Of a DNA stretch of 64,000 nucleotides, positions 11,201 to 21,715 are shown piece by piece. Positions within the stretch are counted from its first letter, which is position 1; every line of letters begins with the position of its first letter. The position numbers and the translations under genes are program-made. The notes below the pieces were generated by a model. The model ran no database searches and was not told the DNA's origin. It saw only the letters and a list, made by a program, of their open reading frames with translations. Source of the DNA: Septoria linicola (lineage: Eukaryota > Ascomycota > Dothideomycetes > Mycosphaerellales > Mycosphaerellaceae); the NCBI GenBank assembly GCA_024114885.1, contig CP099419.1, forward strand, positions 4,712,001-4,776,000, written 5' to 3'.

Positions 11201-14200
11201 CGTCCTACTCTTACTATAAAAGGAACCCGAACTTATCGAAGTCGTCTACTTAGAAGGTAGATAGGAGGTAAGTATCTATATAGTCGAAGTTATACTACTT
11301 ATAACTAACTAAATACTCTATATAGGTAGAGGCCTAAGTCGTATAGGAGCCGTATAGTAAGGTCGGGTAGTACTAGAATAGATAGTAGAGTATAATCTTA
11401 GTATAGTAGAATATCTTATAGTCCTTACCTTATAGATCGGCCTTATAGTAAGAGAGATACGATACGATACGTAGTTTAGCTCGAGAGTAAGGACTATAAT
11501 ATATTAGCGAATTCTGTTATAAAGGTAGCTATATACTTTATAACGAAAGTACTTACTATATAACTTTCTAAGACGAATATTCGAAGAGAGTAAGAAACTA
11601 AAATAACGATATATTTACGAACTCTACTAGATAGGATATATACTTTTCTAAAATAGACTTTATCGTCTTATTACTATCTTCGTCTAGTTAAAAAATAGTC
11701 CTAATCTCTCTCTCTAGGTAGTAGTTAAAGCTAATAGTCTCCTAGCTACTATAGTATAAGAGAATACTAAATAGAATATAGGAGACCTTCTACGTAGACT
11801 AGTTCCGTTCTACGATTATATAATTTATTAGCTTAGTAGTAAAGGAGAGAGTAGGCTAGTAGAAGTTAGGTTTTTCTATTATAAAGCGTAAGAGCCTATA
11901 GGTAACGGAAATAGTATACTTATATTACCTTTAGTTAAGTATAGGGCTAGGCGATAGGCGATCTCGTAGTAGCTTCTAGTAGACAGCTTATCCTTAGTAG
12001 CGTACTTAGCGACGTAGTTTAATACTATAGATACTATAGTATAGGGAGAGATATTAGTATTAGTACGCTAGGCGAGAGCGAGTACAAGGTTATAAGAGTT
12101 TATTATACTATCGTTAGAAGTAGTATAGAAACTAAAGTAGTATAGATTACGGCTCTTATCTATACGCGTAGGTCTAGTCTTACGTAGGAAATAGAACCGA
12201 TAGGACTTAGGCGCTTCTAGAGAAGCTCTCTTCTTACGAGCCTAATAGTAGGATTCCGTATAGATATATTACTAGATACGGTTTACTATATCCGAGAGAT
12301 CGGCTAGAGTATTATAGAGCTCGTCCGTACGAGTATTATATATACTACGTATACGGTAGCTAGCGCGTTTATAGTTAGCTTCTAGATTAATAGCGAATAC
12401 GTACTTACTCTAGAGATTCGTAAATACGTTACTATTCTATAGCTTAGCGGATTTATATTATAAAGTAGAGAGCTCTATCTATAACTCTATAATATAAATA
12501 TACTAGGCGTCCTTATCTATAAGATTACTATATACCTTAGAGACGGCGTCTTGATTATACTATGTAAATCTATAGATATAGGTACTACTATAGCCTTGAA
12601 ATTCGTAACGAAACTAGAAGTCTTTAATCCCGAATTTAGGTACTAATACTATATAGAAAAAGGAGGTAAATCGTTCGTTAAAGTACTATATAGCTACGTA
12701 TAGATAGCTACGTAGGTTATTATAGTTAATCTAGTAGCGCTACTCGTTAGTACTATAGCGCTATTACTAGTAGTTTAGTATATATCGTTAGAGGCTGTCC
12801 TACTAGGTGTCTATAGCGCTAAATATAAAGAAGAACGTAGGCTTTCCGAGAGCGTAGACTATACTTACGAGTTTATAGTAGTAGCGATTCTAGTAGGGTC
12901 GAACTCCTTTAATATTAGACGTATACTAGATAATATAGTTAATTAACGCTTAAGCCTATAGCGAATCTTCTTATAATACTTACTAGAGCTAGTTAATACT
13001 AAGAGTAGTAGACCTACTATCGTCGTCGCTATTAAGTACCTAGCGTGCTCGACTACTACTTAAGTTACGTATCTAGAGATTAAACGTAGCGTAGTAGAAA
13101 CGCTCGTGTTTAGCGAATCTCCTATTATAATATCGTATTAGATACGAGATCTATACGAGAAAGCTAATAGGTTTACGCCTTAGGAGGTTAAAGTCGGTAA
13201 GGCTACGTAGGAATAGTATAGAGAAGGTAAGGAAGAAAATCTTCTAATACTAGCCTTACTAAGAATACTAGAGAGTATCGAGACGTAGCTAGGCTATTAT
13301 AGGAATAAACGCGTTAGGATCTAGATTAAGAGCTAGAAAACAAAAGGTTTAGTATTTTAGTTATAAAGTATAATCCTAGCTTTATAATAGAAAGAGGTAC
13401 CTTATCGGAAGTTAGTAGCTTTAGTACGCTAAGGCTACGTATTAGGTATCGTCGTTAAATCGACGTTACTATCGTTACCCTCTACCTCCTCTTACGCGAA
13501 CGCGGCGCTAGTATCCTCGTAGGGTACTATATAGATCTCGTCGAGGACAGAATCGTTCTATAGAAGCTAAGCGAGAAGTACTTCGTCGATCGTAATATCC
13601 TAAAAACCTAGGTAGTTAATTATAAGATAGTCTAGCTAAGTCTACGCCTTATTAGCTAATTTCCTTTATAGTACGAGAGTAGTACTTTATAATAGAAATA
13701 CCTAGACTACGTGCCTACGTATAGTAAACTACTAGCGGAACTATATAGTTATACGACTACGGCGAGGATTAACTACTTCCTATACTAGCTAGATTAGTAC
13801 TATATCGTATTACGCTAGTAACTATAGTAATCGTTTTACGATATCGAGAACTCGCTAAAAGAAGATTATAATATATCCTTTATAACGCTACTAAGATATA
13901 TTAGTCCTAAATCGATTTCTATTATAGAGTATAGAGTAGTCTTTATAACGAAAATAAGGTAGAGAGACTTACCTAGGTACCTTTTATATATACTATATAT
14001 ATACTAATATATATAGGTATAATAAGTATCTACTCTATCTCGGTAAGTAGTAGTAGATCTAGTATATCGCCTAGGTCTATATTATTCTAATAAGATATAG
14101 TATAAGGTATATCTACTAATAGAATAACTATAGGGTTATTATATAAGAGGTAGCGCTAGTAGACTACCTCGGAGCTTAACTTAATATCGAACTAAAGCTC

Positions 14201-14950
14201 TTTATAGCGCTAGTAATACTATATCTACGTACGGTCTAGTTTATATATCTAATATTAGACGCGCTACTAATCCTACTCGCTTATAGTAGGTTACGATAGG
14301 TCGCTACTCTTAGAGTATAACTCCTATAATATATACGTATTATTAAGAAGATCGCGCTATAGAGCCGTAGCCTACTAATCTTAGTATTATATTTCTTCTA
14401 TATCTTAGATATTAGGATTACGATTATAGTTAGATCGAGTAGCTACGGAGGTAATAGGGACTAGATTAGTATCTCGTCGGCGGATAAGGTCAGCGTATCT
14501 CTACGTACGAGTAGCTATAGCTTCCTACGAACTTATAAGTAGCTTATAGTTTCTATTATAAAGCGTAGAATACTATCTATAACGAAAAAACGTATACTTC
14601 TCGCTATTTAGTACGATAGGTCGCGTTCCTTAGAGTAGAGATCTAAAACGTTTCTTTAATATCGTCGCTACCTAGATTAATTATTACGTCCTATCTACGC
14701 GTACTACGTACCTACTTTACCTTCTTCGAACGTAGACGTTTACGTTCGCGATAGCGGTTATATATTTAAAGTATACGATTGCCTTTTATAAAATCGTAGA
14801 GAGCTTTAGTAATACTATATTTAGTATAAGGCTTTAGGCCTAGAGATAGCGCTTCTATAGGAAATAGAGCGATACTTCTATTATAAAGCGTATAAAGTTA
14901 TATTATAAAGCGTATAGAGTTATATTATAAAGTAGTATATATATTATAAA
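7751..14950. repeat. Dispersed family of about 40-bp hairpin repeats (at least 11 copies)
   Basis: The left arm is close to TTTCTATTATAAAG and the right arm to CTTTATAAYRGAAA, separated by about 8-20 bases of variable loop. Copies occur near 7751-7787, 8935-8973, 10122-10160, 10865-10908, 11511-11549, 11872-11912, 12452-12500 (longer, weaker), 13352-13393, 13659-13699, 13916-13955 and 14550-14588. Clustered half-arms follow at 14870-14950. The copy at 11511 still has CTG in its left arm and looks least mutated. The arms pair with each other while the loops do not match, as expected of a structured element rather than a simple dispersed duplicate. I did not see this family in the Gypsy or hAT sequence. 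Confidence 0.65.
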
Positions 14951-14972
14951 AGGAGTGTTATAGGCGCTAAGA

Positions 14973-16778
14973 TAGGGGTAGGTTACGTGCTAGCAGATTT
15001 CTAAGAAACGCTAATAACTAATTAATTTTTAGACTCTATTTTTTTTATATAGTAGTATAGACCTCGTAAACTCGGTTAATAATCTTCGTTTAATTAGATT
15101 ATAGTAGACATTACGGCTGTCGTCTAATTAGTAGTACTACGTACTAAAGTACGGACGTTCTATAGCCTATAAGTAAATAATTAGCTTATTACCTTATTGT
15201 CCGCTATCGTTATATCTACTACTATATTATCTAGTACTATATTATAGCTAAACTATAACTTTAGATACTAATTTACTTCTACTAAGTTACTACGCGTATA
15301 CTAATAAGCCTTATTTAATATATAACTAGCTTTAGAGAAACTACGTTTAGTAGTAGTTAAAGACGCTAGACAAGCTAGTATATTATATACTAGCCTAGAG
15401 AGTATAGAGTATACTTTATAGTAGTCGTTCTACTACTATAAAGCGTCTGTTTTTAGTAGTACTAGTAGCGCTATAAGATAGCGATTATACTCGTCCTATA
15501 TAATCTCTTTACTTAGCTATAGTTCTTACTCGTATTATATAGGATCGCGGTTCGTAGTAGTATTTAATTAAGAGGGCTCGGTCGCCGTAGTCGCGTTTAT
15601 AGTACTAAATCGCTCGCGGTATTCGATCTATAAGGCCTTAATAACTCTACGTATACGCTCGGTAAATAACTCGCTCTATAATAGTATTTATAAAGCCTAT
15701 AAGCGCTTATTACGTACGCTAAACCTAGCGTTACTATGGCGTTATTTCTTTACCTCTAGATTAAAGTAGAGATCCTTCTATATAGTATTAAACTAGCGTA
15801 GTTTAAAGTACAGATAAAGCACTATTAAGGCTATATAAGTAGGTAAACGATTAGTAAGCGCGAAGTACTTATCTAGCTTCTTCTAACCTATTAAAATATA
15901 CGCCTTAAAGTATAAGTTTAGTAGTAAATCTTACTATGTTTTAAGGTCCTCTAATACGCTTATTAGTAGGTTTAGCGTTATAAGTAACTACTATAATAAG
16001 CTATAGATATATATACTATCTATCTATAAACCTATTAACGCTTTCTTTATTAGATTAAGTAATAAATAGAGCTCTTAGAGCTTATACTAGTCGTTACTAT
16101 TAAGGTAATCTTTAGTAGCTAGCGGCTTATCGTCTACCTCGCGAAAGTAAGCCTAATATAGCTCTAACGCGTCTTTAAGCTTAAGAGCTCGCTCTATTAT
16201 ATCGTAGTCGCTATTCTACCTTATACTACTATTTAAAATAAGCTCTAGTATTACTATATCTAGATTAGCTTCCTTCTACTTACTCTTAAAGAACTAGCGA
16301 CGCGTTATTAAGCTACGCGCGTAGATAATAATATTATATAGTTTACTAAGTAGTCTACGTCTACGCTAAATAATATATTTCTCGAGGTTATTTTAAGTAC
16401 GGATTAAGCGCTCGAATTAAGCTACTTCTTTATTATCTTCTACCTTATTTAAAGGCTCTATATTATCGCTATCGCTATCGAATTTATAGGCTTAATTAAT
16501 CGCGTTAATATCGATACTATAAAGGATAGCTTTATAGACTAAATTAATAATATATATAGTATAGCGTAGTCTATATTTAAGTAGATTAAGGCCGAGCGAG
16601 GTAGCGAGTAATCGGTATATCTTATCGTTACTATTTACGTTATTAGATATAAAGTATTTAACCTTCTTCTTAATACCGTATTCGTAGATAACCTCTAGTA
16701 TAGTATCTATAATATCTAATAAATCGTACGAGCTAAATATATTACGTAAGCCTAGTATTACTATACGATTATAACTAT
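14973..16778 (-). mobile_element. Left hAT transposon, C-terminal part (RIP-mutated)
   Basis: Minus-strand ghost coding sequence. Between 16,770 and 16,490 it reads RIVILGLRNIFSSYDLLD, then a segment ending EVIYEYGIKKKVKYFISNN, then LLATSLGLNLLKYRLRYTI. This follows the pattern of the central part of fungal hAT transposases (LEVI.EYGI..KIGYFVLDNASNND ... LGL ... RLRCxGHIINL). Further down the strand, short stretches resemble the region before the hAT dimerisation domain. The far end is provisionally placed at 14,973, where the plus strand reads taggggtaggtta, similar to a RIP-altered copy of the inner terminal repeat. The other half lies at 29,993-31,804, separated by the inserted Gypsy element. 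Confidence 0.6.
16775..16778. repeat. Target-site duplication of Gypsy copy 1 (5' side)
   Basis: The four bases ctat precede the left LTR, and ctat follows the right LTR at 29,993-29,996. The right hAT copy (about 45,603-45,625, reverse complement) carries the uninterrupted site with a single ctat, which confirms the insertion point. Confidence 0.7.
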
Positions 16779-17057
16779 TAATAGATAACAACTACCCTAA
16801 TACTAACCCTCTAGGTAGGTATAAGAGCGGTCGCTATAGAACAAGACCTGTTCGGAGAGTAATAGTCTTATAATACGTTAATTAACTAGTAGTAACGAGC
16901 TCAAAACAGTAGTCCTAAGACTAAGAGCCTATACTAGGACTATAGGACATTAGATTAATTAAGTAGAGTGAATATTGCTATCTTAGAAACGAGCTACTAC
17001 CTTGCTTTTATACTAAAAGTGCTAAGTACGGTATATAGGTAGGCCTTTACCTTACTA
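16779..17057 (-). repeat. LTR of Gypsy copy 1 (left; 3' LTR in element orientation)
   Basis: 279 bp beginning taatagataa and ending ccttacta on the plus strand. The terminal TA...TA fits the retroviral TG...CA ends after RIP. It matches 29,714-29,992 along its whole length, with differences that are mostly C/T and G/A transitions. Confidence 0.9.
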
Positions 17058-17058
17058 A

Positions 17059-17072
17059 TCCTCCCTTCCTTA
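17059..17072 (-). other. Polypurine tract of Gypsy copy 1
   Basis: The plus strand reads tcctcccttcctt directly after the left LTR, so the minus strand has a purine run (aaggaagggagga) just upstream of the element's 3' LTR. This is the expected site of plus-strand priming and fixes the element's orientation. Copy 2 has the same tract at about 46,018-46,031. Confidence 0.75.
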
Positions 17073-17180
17073 GTGTCTAACTAGATACCTAACTACCTAT
17101 AGAGCCTTCTTAGAATTACTTAAAACTAGCTAGTTTTCCTATTAAAGTCTATTAAACTTTCAATTAGAGGCCTATTAAAT

Positions 17181-17203
17181 AGTTGCCTTTTCTAACGATA
17201 ACT
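17181..17203. repeat. 23-bp near-palindrome 4 (end of third ORF), Gypsy copy 1
   Basis: Starts agttgcctttt and ends aacgataact. The outer arms AGTT(A/G)YC and GRYAACT can pair. It lies between the third ORF and the polypurine tract. Counterpart in copy 2: 46,140-46,162. Confidence 0.75.
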
Positions 17204-17209
17204 ACTAAA

Positions 17210-20200
17210 AACACCTTCTTAGATCCGATTATTATTCGCTAGACGCTACTCTTCTACTATATCCTTAGAGATCTCCTTAGGAACGGCCTCTCTCTTCTTC
17301 GACACTAATACTTCTAAGTTACTATCTACGCTTATAAAGCTAGCTTCGCTAAACACCTACTCCTTAATATCTATAGCTATAGCGTAGGTAGTATCGAATT
17401 AAGCTTTAGCCGTAGTCTACTACTTAGCTATATAGACCTTGAACTCCTCCTTACTTATACTAAAGAGCTTCTTTATTTCTATACTTACTACCTAATCCGC
17501 CTATAGAACTCGGCCTACTAAGGTATTAGAAATCGGGCCTAGGCCGGTTAGAAGTACCTTAGTAGCGAAAGGTTTTATTACTCGTATAGGGTATATAGTA
17601 CTAGAAGCTGTGAAGGATATCCGCTCGCGATAGAGATATACGCTATAGACCGTAGGAACGTTAATATAATTACTATTAGGTAGCTTATCTAACGTACGAC
17701 TATTAGGGTAGGCTAGAAACACTATCGGAATCATATAATACTCTTCGCCTATACGAGTATACCGCTAAGGGATATAGGGGTACGAAATAACTAGCGAGCC
17801 CGTATTAGTATAAGGGTTCTTCTAACTAAGCTTGAGATTAGCTTTTATTTCGTTAGTAATTACTAGAGGTATAGTTTCGACGAAGCCTATACTGTAGCCT
17901 TACTTATTAGCGATAATACGCCTCGCTAGCTACTTTACCTCCTTAGGGTTAAAGAGTCTATTACTAATCGTGTCCGAGGTTAGTAAAAGTCGCCCTCTAT
18001 CGCCGGTATCGTCTAGAGAGATCGTAAACTAAACCTAATTAAGGCCCTTCTCCTTAAGTAGTATGTTCTCGTTTAAGGCGAAGTACTAAAAGCCGTTAGG
18101 GTAGTTAGAACTAGCCTTATTATCGAAGATATAAAAGGCAGTAGATAGGTAGGCTACGTACTTAACAGTCGTATATAGAGTAGTAACTAGCTAATATAGC
18201 TATAGTAGAGGATACTAGCGAAGAAGCTATTAGGATAGCGAGTACTATATACCGCGAGACTAACTATACTAACTAATAGCCGTGTTATACTATCGATACA
18301 CTATAAACTTATACCGTATAGCTTCGAGTAAAGAGTCTAGGATCTAAAATAGGCCTCTAGTAGAAGGAGAAGAAAAGAAGAAGCTATAATCGGTCTAGGT
18401 ACTCTTATTACTATCGTAGTCTAAGAGCTCCTAAGCCCTCTAACGGACGTTAGAAGTAACCTTCAAGTCTACTTCGGTTACTATAAACTAAAAAGGTTCG
18501 AGATAGCTTCTACCTACCTCGCGTATTAGGGTATTAATATCGTCCTCTAGTTCCTAAGTATTAGTACCCTTCTTACCGCGACGAGAGCGTCCTACTAGCT
18601 TAGAGAAGAAAGTATTCGCTTCTAGCTTAAACTACGTCCGGTTTTAAGTATTCTAGGCGATAAGAGCTTAGAGATCGGCTATACTACCTATCTAAACAAT
18701 ACGCTAGTAGAGGGTATACGTTACGTTAGCCGTCTTCGGTAGCTTCAAACCTATAGTATTACCTATCTTAGCTATATATTCTTTATAAAGAGGCTAGCTA
18801 AGGTATAGAAGAATATTAATTAAAGCGTAGCTCTTAGCTACCTTCTTCTTCTTCTAGACATTATCGACTTCTTTAAGAGCTCCGCTAACGATTATATAGT
18901 AGTAGACTTCGGAGGTAATACTATCCTTTATATAAGCCTAGTAACGTAGATTAGGCTCCGAGTCGCTCTCTAGCTTATTTCTACTATTATCTTCTAGTAC
19001 GATTAGCGATAGGCGTTACGGACCTAGTAGCGGCTCTATCGTAGGTAATACTTAGTCTTATATAGGATCGCTATTACCTAAAGTGCTTAGTATAGAAGAA
19101 GTTTCGATCGAGTCGATAATAGTTTCTTTAGCGTGAATTCTAGTAAGCCTCCTACTCTTATAAAGGATAGGCGTAGGCTTCTTCGTAGAGCTTAGCGTTA
19201 ACTTCTCTAACTAAGCTTTTAGCCTCTATATAGTACTAGGCGATATAGTATCTCTAAGACAAGGCTCTGGAGTCGTAAGTAAACTACCTTCTTTTTCTTA
19301 ATTAGAGTTTCGAGTAGGACTAGATAAGGATAGGCTCTTAGGCGTAGAGGAGGAGGGTCTTCTATTAGATCTTGGATTTCTAGAAGGAGGTAATAGTCTA
19401 TAGGACATTAAGGGCTGTTTCTCTACTACTAGGAACACGTAGGTCGGTTCTTCGAAGGTCTCTTCTTTAGTAAGCTTAACTATAAATCCGTACTAATCAA
19501 GTCTATAGCCTGCCTCTAGGCGCGCTTCTCTTATCTTATAGCTAAATACGTCGACCTACGAGAGCTCTACCTTAAACTTGTTCTAGTAGCGTCTCCTATC
19601 TAAGTTCGTATTAATAAAGCCTAAGCCTTACGAGCTAGGAGTCTTCTTACTCCTCTATAGCTGAAAGTACTAGCTACGAGAGAACATATTCGCTACCTAC
19701 TAATAGAAACGATCTTACTTTTACTACGCTAAGAAAACCTAGTCTTTAGGCTCGCTCTCTTCGAAGACGCCTTTATACTTATTTAACTATTAACGAAGGT
19801 TCCTAAGTATCTCTTTATTATATAAGACTTAGTTAAGGAAGAGGAAGTTCTACTCGTGCCTAAACTCTATACGTAGCTACTACTAAATCAAGTTTCTCTC
19901 CTTTACTAAGTCTCGGCCTTCTTAGCGTATCTTCTTTATATTATCGCGCTTTACGCTCTACGCGTTAAGGTACTTCGGCAAAATCTTAGTAGAGAGGCGT
20001 TTAAAGAAGTTAAATACACTAATCTTTATTCCGTCGTTCGCTTCCTCGACTTACTTAAGCACTAAGTCGACACTCTCCTCTTGTTCTTATAGAGTCTCTA
20101 GTAATAGAATAGCTTCGGTAGCGTTATTAAGGTTCGTTATACTAGTAAGAGGTCCGCTTAAAGGCTAGAAGCTAATAATAGAGCCTTCGCGATTAATACG

Positions 20201-20740
20201 AGCGAGCGCTATACCTTATATAGAACTTAAAGAAGCTATCTTTCGTCGTTTCTTTAGAGACTCTTATCTAAGTAGTTCTTATATAGGACTTCGAACAGGC
20301 GAGGTAGAAGGCGAAAGCGCCGGTCTTAATAAGCGTTTAGGCGTTAAAGAACGCTAGAAAGGGGAAGTCTTATTCTTTATACGCGAGGAAGAAAGAGAAC
20401 GTCTTTAAATAGTCGTATTAGTAGCTTAGGGCGATATAAAGCGCGTAACTAGTAATAAGTAACTTGAATAGCGAGAAGAGTTAGGCGCGTGACCGGTTAT
20501 AGAGTTTTCTATTATATTAGTTACCGCTTACGTATATAAACAGCTATATAGCGTTACTAGGTAGTAACGAAAGATAAGAATCGAACTTAATAGAAGTAAG
20601 GCTCTATAGTAACTAATTAATAGTTAATAAGGAAGAAGAGATCGTTTAGAGCGTAAAAGTAGTCTAATTATATACCTTATCGTAGTAGCGTAACTACTAT
20701 TAGGATTAGGGGTCTATACGCGGAGCTTAGTTACGTAAGG
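17210..20740 (-). pseudogene. Ghost third ORF of the Gypsy element, unknown function
   Basis: Downstream of pol, the minus strand holds about 3.5 kb that reads smoothly when TAG and TAA are taken as former Gln or Trp. Around 19,850-19,370 one frame gives RIEFRHE, FLFLN, VLYNKEILRNLR, LNKYKGVFEESEPKD, VANMFSRS, then KIREARLEAGYRLD and KLTKEETFEEPTYVFLVVEK. An uninterrupted remnant at 17,734-17,501 reads MIPIVFLAYPNSRTLDKLPN onward. The sequence is mainly hydrophilic with many charged residues, so a typical env glycoprotein is not obvious. The same region is preserved in copy 2 (46,163-49,709). No family recognised. Confidence 0.5.
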
Positions 20741-20744
20741 TTTT

Positions 20745-20767
20745 AGTTATCGTTTAAAAAGACAACT
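20745..20767. repeat. 23-bp near-palindrome 3 (pol / third ORF junction), Gypsy copy 1
   Basis: Starts agttatcgttt and ends aaagacaact. Same length and arms as the copies at 17,181, 25,847 and 28,977. Counterpart in copy 2: 49,710-49,732. Confidence 0.75.
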
Positions 20768-21453
20768 AAAAGTTTACTTTACCTTAACGCTTCTATAGCC
20801 GTCGTATACTACTAACGCTACTACTAGCTACTATAGTATACACCTTACTATCGCTAACGAGGACTAAGACTTAGATATTATCGTCGTTACCTCTACTAAC
20901 TTAAAAGAGCCTTATTTTTCGTATACCTAGTCGACTTACTAGATCGCGCTTTCCGTATCGTAAGAGACCGCTAGCGCTATAATTAATAGCTAGAAAGGAG
21001 CTATTAGAGCTATCGTCGCCGAAGATTCAAGCTTCTCTACCTTTATATAGGCTAAAAAACCTTAAACTTTAAGAATTCTCTACTAGAAACTAATATCTTT
21101 AGCGATTTCTTTAGTCAGGCGAAAATTAGTAGTAAAAAGACCTTTAGGACAGAAAATTATTATCTTACTTCGCTAATCGGTAATAGAAAAGGGCTCTAGG
21201 AAGATAGATCGTAGTACTAACCTTAGAAATCGCTAGTAGAAAAGAGCTTTAGGAGTATAGATCTAGCTTAGATTTTAAGACCTAGTAGTAGAAAGCAGCT
21301 CGGGATAGCTAACTTTTATAGTAATAGTAGGCTCGGGACTTAGAAAAAGGAGCGAGATAGTAGGTTAACTAGCGGATATAGAATCTATACTTAAAAGTTA
21401 AGCTTAGAAGAGTAACTAGCTATATAGATACTTATCTTAGCTATAGAAAACAG

Positions 21454-21715
21454 CGTTAGGACAGCTAGGATTAGCTAGATTCTTACTAATCTAGTAAAAG
21501 AGAAGCTTAGGAAGCTCTAATTAGAGCTCGATAGTAGCTCTAGGAATAAAAGAAGCGCTTAGGATAGCTAAGATTTAGCTAGATTTCTACTAGTCTAGTA
21601 AATTATAAGCTTAGGAAGCTCCGATTAGAGCTTAATAGTAGCTTTAGGACTAAGAGAAGCGCTCGGAAAGATTAGATTAGAGCTCTAGGAATAAAAGAAG
21701 CGCTTAGGATAGTAC
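21454..21715 (-). repeat. Degenerate tandem repeat after pol in Gypsy copy 1
   Basis: A unit of about 104 bp occurs at about 21,454-21,555 and 21,556-21,660 (shared pieces gctagattt.tact, gaagcttaggaagctc and taggaataaaagaag). A partial third unit runs to about 21,715. Looser versions extend back to about 21,100. Copy 2 has the same array near 50,420-50,690. It lies between integrase and the third ORF. Confidence 0.6.

Larger units (their letters stand above)
7020..14972 (+). mobile_element. RIP-mutated unidentified repeat, probable large transposon
   Basis: About 8 kb in which CpA and TpG are almost absent, so nearly every possible reading frame is cut by TAA or TAG. If those stops are read as former Gln or Trp codons, some plus-strand stretches are smooth. 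Around 9,300-9,660 one frame includes QPLYSRHSNIRKRSILVAS and then LRDGYTLGFIYGNSVY. Around 13,010-13,350 another includes VVAIKYLACSTTT and SVVETLVFSESP. This suggests plus-strand coding of one or more large proteins, but I recognise neither. Triplet repeats and a family of hairpins (separate entries) lie inside. Since RIP acts on duplicated DNA, the block should have other copies in the genome. Confidence 0.55.

Noticed and set aside
13350..13700. Hairpins as ordinary spliceosomal introns on the minus strand
   Set aside because: A few copies show GT near one arm and AG near the other, but most do not, and donor and branch motifs are not consistent; kept only as one hypothesis in the finding.
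14965..14972. Target duplication at the outer end of the left hAT
   Set aside because: The eight bases there match the inner flank (gcttggac) only loosely, even allowing for RIP, with register uncertain by one base; not called as a feature.
16492..16791. Intact 99-residue gene on the minus strand
   Set aside because: Its first residues come from the Gypsy LTR and the rest is hAT transposase; it is a ghost fragment, not a gene.
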